Assembly: GCA_904063045.1 (NCBI GenBank)
Contig: CAJFCJ010000012.1
Location: 1,116,001 to 1,180,000 of the forward strand
Reading direction: 5' to 3'
Source of the DNA: Dimorphilus gyrociliatus
Lineage: Eukaryota > Annelida > Polychaeta > Dinophilidae
Length of the DNA stretch: 64,000 nucleotides
In this document: positions 22,115 to 34,160 of the stretch, in pieces
How positions within the stretch are numbered: position 1 is the stretch's first letter
How the letters are laid out: each line of letters begins with the position of its first letter
Notes under the pieces: generated by a model
The model's database searches: none
The model's input: the letters and a program-made list of their open reading frames with translations, nothing else
What the model was told of the DNA's origin: nothing
Made by a program: the position numbers and the translations under genes

Positions 22115-25100
22115 AATTTGATGTATTTCGGTTTTCTTATATAGATCTGTAAAATAACATAATTTTACGTCGTTATGGAAACCAGAACACGCCAATAAGT
22201 GAAGGCGACAGAAGAAGCATCTGGTATGTATAGTATTGATTAATTAACCTTTGATTATGTTACTTTGATGTCTTATCAGGCATGCTGTGGAATAAGTAGT
22301 GAATAGAGTTTAAGCTGAGAGGGAAGAGTAGAACACAAAATAAAGACTAAGGCATTTTATGTCTATCTAATAATCTATTTTAACTTTTTTCCTTAGCTTT
22401 GGAAAAAATTCTCTCTACCTTTTATGCATTTCAAAGTACGCACCTGATTTTCAGGTACGGAGAAATTTGATAAAAACAAAGTAATTATCTAGTTATACGA
22501 TACTTTTGAATAGACTATTTTATAAATATATGAATATATGTAAACACATAAAAGATATGTTCAATATTGTCATATTCAGTTTTCTTTCTTTATTTTTCAC
22601 TCCAATGTTGCAATCAATTAAAAACCCCTAAACCCTTTAATAACAAATTACGAATAAAAATCAATGTTAATCGAAGTACTCTGACACGTTTGTCATTCAA
22701 TTGGTCTTGACTGAAATTTTACAGTCAACTGAACTGCATTAGAATTAACTTTATCGAATGATTTTTATGATAGGTAATGTTGCTAAAATTAGTTATTCTA
22801 TTCACAGAAATCGTATTTGAAAAGACAACTATTTAATCTTACTTCAGATACCTTTCGTTTTATTAGTCATAAAAAGGATTTTTCATATAAGATTCAATAG
22901 AAACAATACAATTTATTTTATGCTATTGAGGTTTTAGCATTTTAGCAAGTACACTAATTAACTTTTTCTTTAATTCTAATAACGAAAATTAACAGCGTAA
23001 AATAATTTTATAGATGTACTTTGTAAAAAATTATAGTATGAATAAGTAATGAATTATATTACAGCTATTTTCTACTGTTGCTATAACTTCGATCTTAAAA
23101 TTTGTTTTGAAGCGTCTTTCTCTGTTTCTTTGCGTCTCTTTCAGTCTCTTTTTCTGTTTCCTCGATATAGTTAACAAAGAAAAGAAAACACTAACAACTA
23201 AGAGATATTGAGCTTATATCATACTTGAAATTCAGAATGTAAAATTTTAAACACAAATCAGCTTTGAGATTTTAACATATTAAGAGGGAAGGCGAGGCGA
23301 AAATGCTTATATTACTTATATAACAAAAACTCATCATTATAAACTTCATTTTAATAAAATAACAGCATTGAATATCGTCCTTTACAAATGTAATAATTAT
23401 TCGTTCATCAAATCATGATATTATAAAATTGAAACATGCTTTTTATTGATGTATTTGCAGTTAATCTTTTTCAAAATATCGATATTTCGGTTAAAAAATA
23501 TATAAATAATTTATTCCATTACCTCATTTTAAATACAAATCCTTAATTGTCACCTACGGTAGAATCTTCCCGGATGAAACCTGCGGGATTCGGTTGTCTA
23601 CCTTTGCTGCCATGACACTACAACATAAACTAGTGTGGCACCCTTAGTATGATTTTCACAATGTATCATACCCTAAAACTTGAGCACTATGCCATGCTAT
23701 TATAGATTACAACGAGCTCTTATAAGTTACTCAATATAAGAAAATTAACAGAGAAATATAGTTAAAAGCTTTCTTAAAAATACGAAATAGACTTTCTTAT
23801 TTTATCAAATTCTATTTTCGAGCAAATATCTATAATAATAGATTAAAACATAATACAACTATGCGTATAAATAGTACATTTATAACTATAAATAGTGAAA
23901 TAAAATATGGTCTTAAAAAATTGACATATTTCAATTAATACGATATTATAATAAACTTATCAAAAAGAGTATAAATATCATATAATGATACTAAACAGTG
24001 AAATAATGAAAAATAATAGCAAACTATGCTTTTTTCGTATTGGAATAACATAATTTTCAATAGAATCTAACCAAGTATTATATATATTTTAATTAATAAA
24101 GAAATAAATATTATTTCTTTGTTCAGAGTATATATAGTTTATTTATAGATATAGACTATAAACTTATCCTTAATTCCTTGTTTATTAAATTACCATACAT
24201 CAATTTGAGAATATTCAATTATTCCGTTCTCTTTTTATATATTAAAAGTTAATTGAAAAAGAAATATATATGTATAGCATATAAATATAGATATATGAAA
24301 CATACATCATTCCTTACCATCGTTAAATGGTATATCATTAAGAATTTATAATAATAAATAGCAACTAACTTCAAAGAACTTTTTTATTCTTTCTTCTTAA
24401 TATATTATTTTTCTCTATTTTTCTCTCTTTCTTTTTCCTCTCTTTCTTCCCCTCTTTTCCTATTAACTCCTAAAACAAAATATTTTTCTTTTACTGTTAA
24501 GCAATAAAGCAATATTTTTTATTATAATGTATAATAAGCTGAAAAGAGAGATATTTATACTATATATACTTATTTACTAGTACAGACAGTATAGGTTTAA
24601 CATATTATTTTACGTTGATGTGTTTATAAGAGATTATTTTAAAAAAGTAAGTTTTCATTTATATTCAACTATATATAATCTATTGTATTTTAACCGGATT
24701 TAATAGCTAATAATACTGTTTATGTATATAATTCTCCATTTTTTTTTATAAGTTTATTAATTATCTTACTTGTTATCCTTCCTACTTTTCTCTTTCTTTT
24801 CTCTCTGTCTCTTTAAACACATATACAGGCAGCCAGTTTTTGTTTCCTATCATTATTTTTTATCATTTTTTAGTACGTAATAAATTTATATTATAAATTT
24901 ATTTAATATGAAAAAATTCTGCAAGATCTATAATCAATGAATCAATTTTCTTTTCAACGCTATCATTGATCTGTCAACTATTGGTCGTAAATATATTGAA
25001 TGAATTGGTGATTAGGATATTATAATATATGATTAAATACGATATAGGATTCTCTAATCAGTAAAAAAATAAAGATAGTATTCACTCTCTCAAATATGAA

Positions 25101-25209
25101 TAACTTATAGACGTATCAGCGTGACCTTCACCTTCACCAGCAAAGTTTAGAGAATAATACTGCGTGCTACTACTATATTCGTAAAATCTGAGGCCTTAAT
25201 TCATTCAAA
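22115..25209. other. Intergenic, 3.1 kb, no gene seen
   Basis: Very A+T-rich spacer between the divergent PPEF and adenosine deaminase start codons, so both promoters should lie here. It holds polypyrimidine stretches near 24370-24460. A short island of more balanced composition lies at 23550-23645 (see findings). No spliced open frame or RNA gene recognised. Confidence 0.6.
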
Positions 25210-26927
25210 ATGGAGGATAGTGGTAGAAAAAAATGCGCGCCAAAGGTCAGTGTACTTCTTTGTGGTTTTAAAATATGAGATGACACATAATTAATACCGT
25301 AGGTCCAACTGCATATTCACCTTGATGGATCGGTCCGAGTTCAAACTGTAATCGATCTCGCCCTCGAGTATGATATTCCTCTACCTACATATGACGTTGA
25401 TAAATTGAAATCTTTATTAGAAAGTTACACTGGAAGCTTGACAAAATTTTTAGAAGCATTTAAGATATTTGCTCCTGTGTATACAGGCAAACTGAAAGCA
25501 TTAAGAAGAATTGCGCTTGAATTTGTTGAAGACTGCGAAAATTGCGGTCTTTGGTATTGTGAAGTACGATATTGTCCATTTCTCCTGACAGGTGATTCTT
25601 TAAGTGTATATGAAGTTATGGACACGATTGAGAATGCTTTAAAAGAAGGGTCTGAAAAATATAATGTAAAAATAAAATCGATCTTGAGTATAATGCTCCA
25701 TCTACCGGACACTGCCATGAAAACAGTTGAAATAGCAAAATCGTACGAAAACGTTGTAGGTATTGATATAGCAGGTGATGAAAATACCGTCCCAAAAACG
25801 GGCTATGATGCTCGTTTCAGAAAAGCATTTGAGGAAGCTAAGAACTTGAACATTAGTAGGACAGTTCACGCCGGAGAAAACGGTCCGCCTTGGCATGTCG
25901 AGTTTGCCATCAGAGATTTAGACGCCCAAAGAATAGGGCATGGCTACGCAACCGTTAAAGATGAAAATGTGATAAAATTATGTCAACAAAAACACATTCA
26001 TTTGGAAACATGCCCACTGAGTTCACGGGCAACGGGATCTGTAAGTGGGGATTGGAAGAATCATCCTTTGAAGAAAATTGTTAAATTAGGAATTTCATTC
26101 TCAGTTAATTCAGATGACACGATTATGACAGGTAAAGATGTTAGGGGAGATTTCCGAGTATGCTTGGATAAGATCGGTTTAACAAGACAAGATCTTATTT
26201 CGTCGGTTAGTTAACTATTTTATTAGATAAGGTATAATTACTAAGAGAAAGCTAGACAATATTTTGCAACATCACATCGCAAGGTCTGTCATTAGCACAC
26301 CGCTAACCCAATTGAGTTTTGAAGATGGTAAACTTTACAAATGACGATTTGTTAATTAAATCCCATCAACAGATGGAGCGCATCGATTTTCTATTGTAAT
26401 CGTAACAGAGTAAACTTTAAATAGGCCACCCAAGTTAAATATTTTCTCAGTCTATTTCCCTTTAACAGAACTAATCAATTAGTTCGAATTATTGCTGATT
26501 ATGCTTTTTATTTTCCATTTTACAATTATTAGTTTAGTTATTGTATACAATTATTCATACAAATTGCACCAAAGGTGTAACTTTTTACTTAAGATATATC
26601 ACTTCTTTACAAAAAATAATCTCAACTTTACAGATAGAAATAATGTATTTATTCTCTAATGGCAATCTTTTATTTATATCTTTCTATTCTATTTTTTTCT
26701 TCCCTAAATAGAATTTTTACGGGGCCAGTGCTTCTTTTCAGTCAGAAAAGGACAAAAAGAAATTATTGGAAAGGCTGAAAAGATGGTTTGGTAACGAGAC
26801 GCCTAAACAATACAAACAACCTGCAAGTTGGAATATTTTGTCTAAAAGTTCTCGCCGTTTGACTCCTTTAATTCTAGTTTCCTTTCTTTGCTTTATATCT
26901 GGAGTTATTGTGTGTTTTGTTGTCTGA
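25210..26927 (+). CDS. ADA: Adenosine deaminase with C-terminal membrane tail
   Basis: Three exons, 25210-25245, 25303-26205 and 26712-26927, all phase 0, give 384 aa. Zinc and catalytic residues of classical adenosine deaminase are present: LHIHLDGS (H16, H18), VHAGEN (H201, E204), RIGHG (H225) and SVNSDDT (D283/D284). The third exon first restores the usual ADA ending (NFYGASASFQSEKDKKKLLE). It then adds a basic linker and a final hydrophobic helix of about 20 residues (PLILVSFLCFISGVIVCFVV) that ends at the stop codon. With no signal peptide (it starts MEDSGRKKCAPK), the expected topology is a tail-anchored protein with the enzyme facing the cytosol. Typical animal ADA is about 360 aa and soluble. 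Role: adenosine or deoxyadenosine to inosine, in purine salvage. Confidence 0.93.
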
Positions 26928-27190
26928 GAGAATATTTTCTTTATCTTGTCAACTGAGAAGCAATACCTGCATAAACTACCCGTTTTTTTTCTCTTCCACA
27001 AACTGTTTTGCAATACATGTTTAACAATATTTTATATGTAATAATAAATAAGCATGTTAACTCACATAGGACAAAGGAAAAACCGTGCAGTGTTTTGAAT
27101 ATTTAAAAACAATTAAAAACAGAGATTTATTAAGAATGAAATTGAATTTGTTTATTATTTAATAAACTTTCTGCTTGAATTTCTTACAAT

Positions 27191-27541
27191 ATGCTTAACG
27201 TTGTTATCAAAACGATACTATTTCTAAGTTATCTTACTATATTTACATTATCGATTAAAATTCCCAACTCTACAGAAGAAACGAAAGTGAAAGAACGAAC
27301 AGTCATAACAGAGGATGATTTCTCTAGTCCGAATGCGTATCATTGGATTGCTCTAATTATTCCGTTGACTATTACACTTTTGGTAGGCCTATCGGCTTTC
27401 TATTCCATCTGTCTTATGTTAAATTGTTTCGAGTTTTCAACAAGTCGGAGTACAAAATCAAAGGAACAGTTAACAATGAAAAATTTCACGCATAGGATGA
27501 CAAGAGGGGAATTAGTTTCACATTACGCACCAAATGACTAA
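27191..27541 (+). CDS. Small single-pass membrane protein, unrecognised
   Basis: Uninterrupted 116-aa frame. The first 22 residues look like a signal peptide (MLNVVIKTILFLSYLTIFTL). A short Glu/Thr-rich external segment follows, then a strong membrane helix (WIALIIPLTITLLVGLSAFY, about 52-71) and a Ser/Thr/Lys-rich cytoplasmic tail ending HYAPND. This is type I topology. No domain recognised. It lies 264 nt after the adenosine deaminase stop codon on the same strand, and another small membrane protein follows, but I see no convincing similarity between the two. Confidence 0.6.
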   Translation: MLNVVIKTILFLSYLTIFTLSIKIPNSTEETKVKERTVITEDDFSSPNAYHWIALIIPLTITLLVGLSAFYSICLMLNCFEFSTSRSTKSKEQLTMKNFTHRMTRGELVSHYAPND

Positions 27542-27997
27542 TGAACGTTGACCATATTCCATCTTACTGAGATAATTTGTGTGTTATAAATAATAAATAG
27601 TTTTGCAAAATGATAAAAAGAAGGAGCAACTTTCTCATGTAGATTAAAAAGGACGGAATAATAATAAATTCGGTCTTATATTGATATAGTGGAATATATA
27701 TATGTAGGTAGGTATATACCTACATATACATAAGAATTGAATAAAAACTTTATGTGATATACATTTAAGGTAAATCTGTTGAACATTTTAACAAAAAAAA
27801 AATAGCAGACTGTTACTATTTATCCTGTTTAGTCTAATAAAATAAAGTTTTGATTATTTAATTGATTTATTAATAAAGAAAAAGGTATAAGAGAAAGGAA
27901 AACAACTAAATACTAATTGAACGGAAAAAATACTTTTAAAAATATTTAAAATGAATAATAAACAATTTCTCTTTAATAACTCAATATTAAAAATATT

Positions 27998-28609
27998 ATG
28001 TTATTAATAATATTTACTCAACAATATTCAACTACTACTAATACTATAAAGGATACAAATTTTTCTTTATCTACACAATATAATGATTCTTTCGTAGAAT
28101 CGAAAATCGGTGTTACTTTAGCCTTAACAATAGCCTGCCTTTTACTTGTTCTATTCTCTCTTTTTTTCATTAAACTGATGCCACGGTAATAATATAAAGA
28201 GATAGGCCTAATTTTCGTCTTTTCTCTTACTTTTATTTTAACGTATTAAAAAAATCGCGTAAGGAAACAAAGAGAAAGAGAAAATAAATAATTAAACTTA
28301 TTTATTTGTAATTTATTTTAGCTACTTTATTTACTTTCCTCTATCTTAAAGCTAATTTTAGCTTCTATATTCTCATATCATAGAAATAGAGATGCTAAAA
28401 AAATACAAGTGAAACGAGCTCTAGAAGCGAATTCTCATTTTAAAGATAAACTAATGGAATCCAATGGTGGTAGATCGAATATTTCTATTAAAATCACCAA
28501 TGTTAAAGAGATTTCTGGAGAAAATTACGACTCTGATATTTTTGAGAATAGTTTCAGCTCTCAGAAAACATCACCGTTGTCATTACTAATAGATAAATTG
28601 GTCACGTAA
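27998..28609 (+). CDS. Small single-pass membrane protein, unrecognised (2 exons)
   Basis: Exons 27998-28185 and 28384-28609 flank a 198-nt intron; the CG|A arginine codon closes in frame, giving 137 aa. A Thr/Ser/Asn-rich N-terminal segment precedes one membrane helix (IGVTLALTIACLLLVLFSLF, about 38-57). A basic cytoplasmic part follows (RNRDAKKIQVKRALEANSHF), then a Ser-rich tail. The N-terminus MLLIIFTQQYS is too short for a standard signal peptide, so either an upstream exon is missing or the helix acts as a signal anchor. Function unknown. Confidence 0.55.
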
Positions 28610-29876
28610 TACATACTATTATGCAATAGCTTTAAAAAAGAAATTTCTGCTGATAAAAAAGATTTCAATTCTGTCTTTATCTTCTTTTATATTTTTCCTT
28701 TATGAGAAGAAAAAAACAGTCATCATAAGATCTATTGTATCACTCCTCTCCCATCTTTTCTTTTCTACGTGAACTCTTGTGCATTTAGACGCTAGAAGAG
28801 TGATGTAAAAAAGAAAAAGAGCGTAGGTAGAAAAGCTCGTGTATCAGGCCTATTAGACAAAAAATCCTGTGATTTAACAATATGTATTAAATTGCATCGA
28901 GTTCCTCCCTTTTAACGAATTTATATACTGTTTAGTTTGATAATACTAAAATACCAAATGTAATTTTTTTTGTTACCGACTAGGATATAAGCAATATACA
29001 AATATTCTTTTTTAATACAAATGAATATACTATTCATATTATAAAATAATACATATGAATGTAATTTTACAACTGATGGTTAGGAGTTCTTAGACATTTT
29101 CAACCTTAAATAATTTTTGACTATTCTTAGCTAAAAAAAGAAAATAGATGGAAAATGACATGAAAAAAGGCTTATTTCGTCTAAAATTTTTCCTCTATTA
29201 ACGATGACTATACCTTTTTTTACTAGTAGCAAAAAACTATAAAATAAAATTCGAATAGAAGAACATTCAAGTCTAATAAACTTAAAAGATTAGTATTTAT
29301 CTATAAAATTCTACTTGCTGCTATGTTAGGTTATCAATTTTTAGATTATAATATAGGGGAGAGCCTCTACAGTTGCATTCAACTGTTGCAACTGCAAATA
29401 TCTTAATAGATTATCCGTATAAGACAAACTTGATATGAACTTAAAGTACACTTGTATATTGAACACATTTACTACCAAGTACTATGTTTATATATTATTC
29501 GACATATTGTTTAAATCTGAAATTATATATCAGCTTTAAAAATAGCTTTTTAAGATAAGTACACTGCTAAATAAGCTGTTGTTTTTAAGTAGAATTATTA
29601 CAACGCTATTTACTGTAGTAGCGTATCTATACAGTTTGAATTTTTTACAAGTTGACATATTGAAAGGCGTGATTAACCTTTTTTGGAAGAAAATACAACG
29701 ACACTTTAAGAAGTCAATAATATAATAAGTGGGACAAAATAAATTATACTGTAGGTATTAATCTCTTCATTACGTAATTAAAAACCTTCGACGTTTTTAA
29801 GTTGTAAACCAACTTTAAATTATTTTAAATGAATATTGAACCTTTGATCTCAATTCTTCAATAGCTTTAGTGTAAA
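28610..29876. other. Intergenic, 1.3 kb, nothing recognised
   Basis: A+T-rich spacer between the small membrane protein gene and the hydrolase gene. No open frame with splice support, RNA gene or long repeat seen. Confidence 0.6.
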
Positions 29877-31665
29877 ATGGAAACGAAAATGGGTCGGGCT
29901 TTCTTTGGTGTTTTATTCTTTGTATTTATTATAAAAGTATTCGCGACCTCCAAACCTTTTGATGAGGAGAAATTAGATAAAATAATCGAAAAAGTAATGG
30001 CGTGTAGAAAGAACGTTGCATTCAATTTGGCTATCGTAGAGAGAGAGCATATTATTCTTACTAAAGGTTATGGTATTTCCAATTTAGAAAAGAATAAAAC
30101 GATGACTGCTAATACACAAATAGGTAATTAAACAAAAAACTGATTATACATTCCAACTAGTTTTTCCTTCGTTACTAAATCATTAAATAAATGTACTTTG
30201 AACAGGTATAGCATCTTTAACAAAAGCCTTTACGACTCTCTTACTCTCAGATATTCTTAGACAGTCAAAGTTCACTTGGGGTACACCAATTAAGCAGATT
30301 TTGAAAGAAAAATTTAGTCTCTCAGACTGGTTCAGAACAGAACAAGTTACATTGAGAGATTTAGCAGCCCATAAAGTTGGTATTCAACCCGATAATATGG
30401 CACGATTAAATCCAAGACTAAATAGGAAGAGTGTAGTTAAATTTCTTCGATTTTTAAAACCCATAAGGGAATATAGAAACAGTTTCTATTATAACAACAT
30501 ATTGTATGGATTTTTATCAAGGTTGACTGAAGTTGTTGACGGAGATGAAAAAACTTGGGAAAGACTTATGGAAGATCAAATTTTTACTCCCTTAAATATG
30601 ACAAACACAACATTTGGGCATACCACAAATTTAAATGATTCAAATATGGCTCTTCCTTATCTAAATTATAATGGCAAATTAAGGAAGGTAGACCCTTTTA
30701 TTACGAAACGTTTTAGTTCTATTGGTGGCTCTGGATCTATCATGAGCACGGCGAATGATATGGCAAAGTGGCTTTCCTACTTATTAAATCCTAGTCGATT
30801 TCCAGGAGCGCCATTCAATAAAAGTTTGACTGAAACGTTTGAAGAATCAAACGTTATAAAAGAAACTTCAAGTTCTAAATTATATAGGCGTCCACTTTCT
30901 CCTGTAACTTATTCATTTCATGAATATGGTCTAGGTTGGAGGACTGGATTTTATAGAGGTTATAAACAAATCCTACACACAGGAACGTCCTGGGGATATG
31001 GAGCGCTTTTAACGTTAATCCCAGATCAATCTATTGGAATTTATACAGGCGTTACAAATCCTGAATCTGGTTATCATGGCCGTCGCGCTGTTCATATGTA
31101 TATAATGGATCAATTGCTGGGAAAAGAGTCGTTTTTAAACGAGAGTAACATCTGCTCTTTTCCAGTTCCTTACAAACGTCCAAATAAGTACAAGACAATG
31201 CAAAGTTTCCCAACTGCTTTCTCTTCTTCAGACACTGAGGGAACATATGGTAATTTTGCTTATGGTAATCTAACGATAAAGTCGTCAAATAACCAATTAA
31301 TATTGATCTATGGTGATGCTCAAGCAAATATAACTGAAGGCTATTGGAAGTTAAAAACAACTTCTGGTTCAACGAACCTTAAACTTAATATGGCTGGAGA
31401 GGGTGAAAAAGCCCTATGGCCAATAGTCATGCGTTTGACATTAAAACGATCAAGAGCATCTGAAAAATTTCAAAATATAGTAGTTAGTTCCTTCGATAGA
31501 AATAATCCGCCAGTATTCATAAGAGACTTGAAATTTCAAGATGCTCCACCACCCCCAACCTGCCCTTGTTCTCCGACATCTTCGATAAGTGACTCACTTC
31601 ACCCATTTTCCATCTTAACACTACTCTTCAGTGGCCTTTTGATAAATTACTACACTTTAATTTAA
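29877..31665 (+). CDS. Secreted beta-lactamase-like serine hydrolase, probably GPI-anchored
   Basis: Exons 29877-30123 and 30206-31665, joined through a split Gly codon, give 568 aa. There is a signal peptide at residues 1-24 (ending near VFATS). The class C beta-lactamase / penicillin-binding fold (PF00144 type) shows SxxK as SLTK (S86, K89), a YxN-type motif in FYYNN (177-180) and HTG (340-342) in place of KTG. All three elements of the active site are therefore present. The C-terminus has a Pro/Cys/Ser-rich spacer (APPPPTCPCSPTSSISDS) followed by a hydrophobic tail ending in LINYYTLI, with no cytoplasmic residues. That is the layout of a GPI-anchor signal. Animal relatives (LACTB- and LACTBL1-like) are peptidases or esterases. 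This is not an antibiotic-resistance gene. Confidence 0.88.
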
Positions 31666-34160
31666 TAATTGAATGCTGTAAGTAGGAGAATATATATTCG
31701 TTCAGTAGTCATTTATTTAAATCTATATATCTCAATGTAAATTAATTGTCAAAATGTCATAAAATAGTTTACGTATTTCATCTCAGGAGAAATGACAAAC
31801 AATGCGACTTAGCTAATGTCCGCTTGAATAAATAATAACTTTTCTGCCTACTTATTAATGTCCTGTTGATTTTTGGTAAATATCTAACTCGATCAATGTT
31901 TATGGGTATGCGTGAGATTTGTTTGTAAAATATTAGTACAGTTCATCATGCATAACTTATTAGTTATTCTAATCAGTGGAATTAAATTGAACAAATACAT
32001 TAGGTAAGTGAAAGTAAGGAAACGCAACAATCTGATAAAAGGAAACAAAATTGTAAAGAGGAAAAGGTGAGGATGACCACACTACCTGCTATAACCCTGC
32101 CTGTTAAAGATCGTCTATTTTTTCTGATGTAATTATCGACTTCTCGCTTTACAGTCGCCTCTTTTCGGAGAGGGCGTCGAAAGCTATAAAAGCCGTTAAG
32201 AATTCGATCGAAAACGTTAATAAATTGATGCATTCACAATACAACTGTCCAATAACGGCTTTCTCCCGCTGCGACGTTTAGTATAAATCACTTTCTTCTC
32301 AAAACTACTTTTGACCAGCCAAAAGTAGGCTTGAAGAAGCTTGTGAAAAACATTTGCAATTATTGCTCTCACGAAAATCGGTCTATTCTTCTTTTACATT
32401 TCGTGTCCACTCTCTCAACCGTCTCATTCATTTCTTCTTTTTTTTCCTTTTCTCCCTATCCATAACGGCGTAATACGAAATGGCGAGAGGCCAGTGATTA
32501 AGGGATGATGGCCATGCTATCCCGCTCCATGCATATAAAATTCATAATAAATGCCGATCTAGTTGTGATGCATATCAAACAGGCCAACTTAAACGAGGAA
32601 TAGGGTAAAAGGGTTAGGAAATATAAGGTTAAAAAGAAAGAAAATTATTGAATTATTTTAGTAAGATGCTTATCGCGTGTTTCTATTAATTAATACGAAA
32701 GAAAAGTGAAGGAATCGATCGAAACGTACGCGAATAATTATGTAACTGGCCGTCCAACACGATGAAACAAAAAGCCACTTGCAATAACGCTATTTATATT
32801 CATTCGGACGTCACTGGCGGTTTTACTTCTATAGACTATCGTTAGGGAACTCTCATATAGGTTATTAATGCCAGCCAGCTTTCTTTTCTTACTTCTTATG
32901 TAAAAAAAAAAACATAACGCACTTAAAATTGTTTCTTCATCTTTTGTTAAGAGGTGCTATTAATTGCGCCTATAGCATCCATTAACAGTCTTTAATTTAA
33001 AACCTAGAGCGTTTTTTGTCACTATCTTACTGTTTATACAGTCAGGATCGTCTAAGTAATGCTTCAGCTCGACGTTTTACCAACTATTTACTTTCGACGC
33101 TTTTGACATATTTATGAGCGTCTAACAGTGTTTTAGGAGATTATTCGACTGCCCGACATCGCGTGTAAACCTTAAGACTTTTATGGAATTGATGGCGGTT
33201 TTCTATAACGAGGACCTAAATTAAATTTAGCAACTTTTTCCTTGTTCTCTATTTCTCAACCGGCTTCCCGACGAAGTGATTATTCTGTCAGATAGACGGC
33301 GCTTCGGAAATTTGCAGAGAGAAAGAAACAAAACACTGGGCTTCTACAGGCGTTACTGCTCTCGGACCGAATTGGCTATAATAAACGAGAGTAAATTTGA
33401 ACGCTTCCCCACAACAACAAAAAAGAGGTTTGTTATGACTTTTTCATACTCCCCTCCCTATTTTGTTTCTCTATAAAACCATATTTACACAATAAAAACT
33501 ATACTCAAACTTTGAGTACATATTTATCTATTATATAAATATTATAAAACATAGCTATACAGTATATAAATGATTGTTAATTACTTTATTTTTAGTGTGT
33601 TTTATACCGTTGTTTGCCTAAACAATATATACATCGAATTATTAGCCAACTCCTCCGACAAGCATTTGTTTGAAGAGACAAAGACTACACAGGAGAACCG
33701 CACCTTCTGACGAACTATAATCGAAACTCTTTTTTTTTTGATCAATGTGTCGAACTGTTGGGTCTTGTTCACCGTGTCACTTGCAGACGCGTAAATCGAA
33801 CGTTTTTATAAGATTTCCAACCAGTCGATAAAAGTACGATTTATTTTTTTCCTTTTTTCTTTTATTTTCGCATTTCACTCTCTTTTGTTGAAATTATGCT
33901 TTAATGACAAACAACAAAAAGAAAAAGACCTATATCCTACTACTCTACTGGAATATTGCTTTTTTCTTTCAATCAGACTTTAGGAGTTTCTCAGAGACGA
34001 CGTCGCTTCCGGTAGCTTCCTCGTCTCTTTAAGTCTATAACAGTGTAATGTAATGTAATAGGCCGAATGCGTAAACTGTTAATAAAGAGGTTTTCTTTTT
34101 TGATTTCATTAACACAACAGAGCTGAATCATTCAAAAATGAGATGGGAAAGAGGCTGACC
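31666..34160. other. Intergenic, 2.5 kb, no gene seen
   Basis: Mixed-composition spacer upstream of the complete ShKT gene. Parts of 32,000-33,400 are less A+T-rich than other spacers here, with short open frames on both strands that lack splice context. It probably contains the promoter of the ShKT gene. Confidence 0.5.

Noticed and set aside
27695-27735. Palindrome GTAGGTATATACCTAC in TA-rich sequence
   Set aside because: Perfect but short, and within a TA/TAGG simple-sequence context where such symmetry arises easily.
32000-32233. 77-codon minus-strand frame with a hydrophobic end
   Set aside because: Isolated in a spacer, no splice partner, no similarity to neighbours; hydrophobic end is likely chance.
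32860-32900. CCAGCCAGCTTT, partly like the miR-2 family
   Set aside because: Only a partial match to the mature sequence and no convincing hairpin. No other conserved animal microRNA seed was found by eye.
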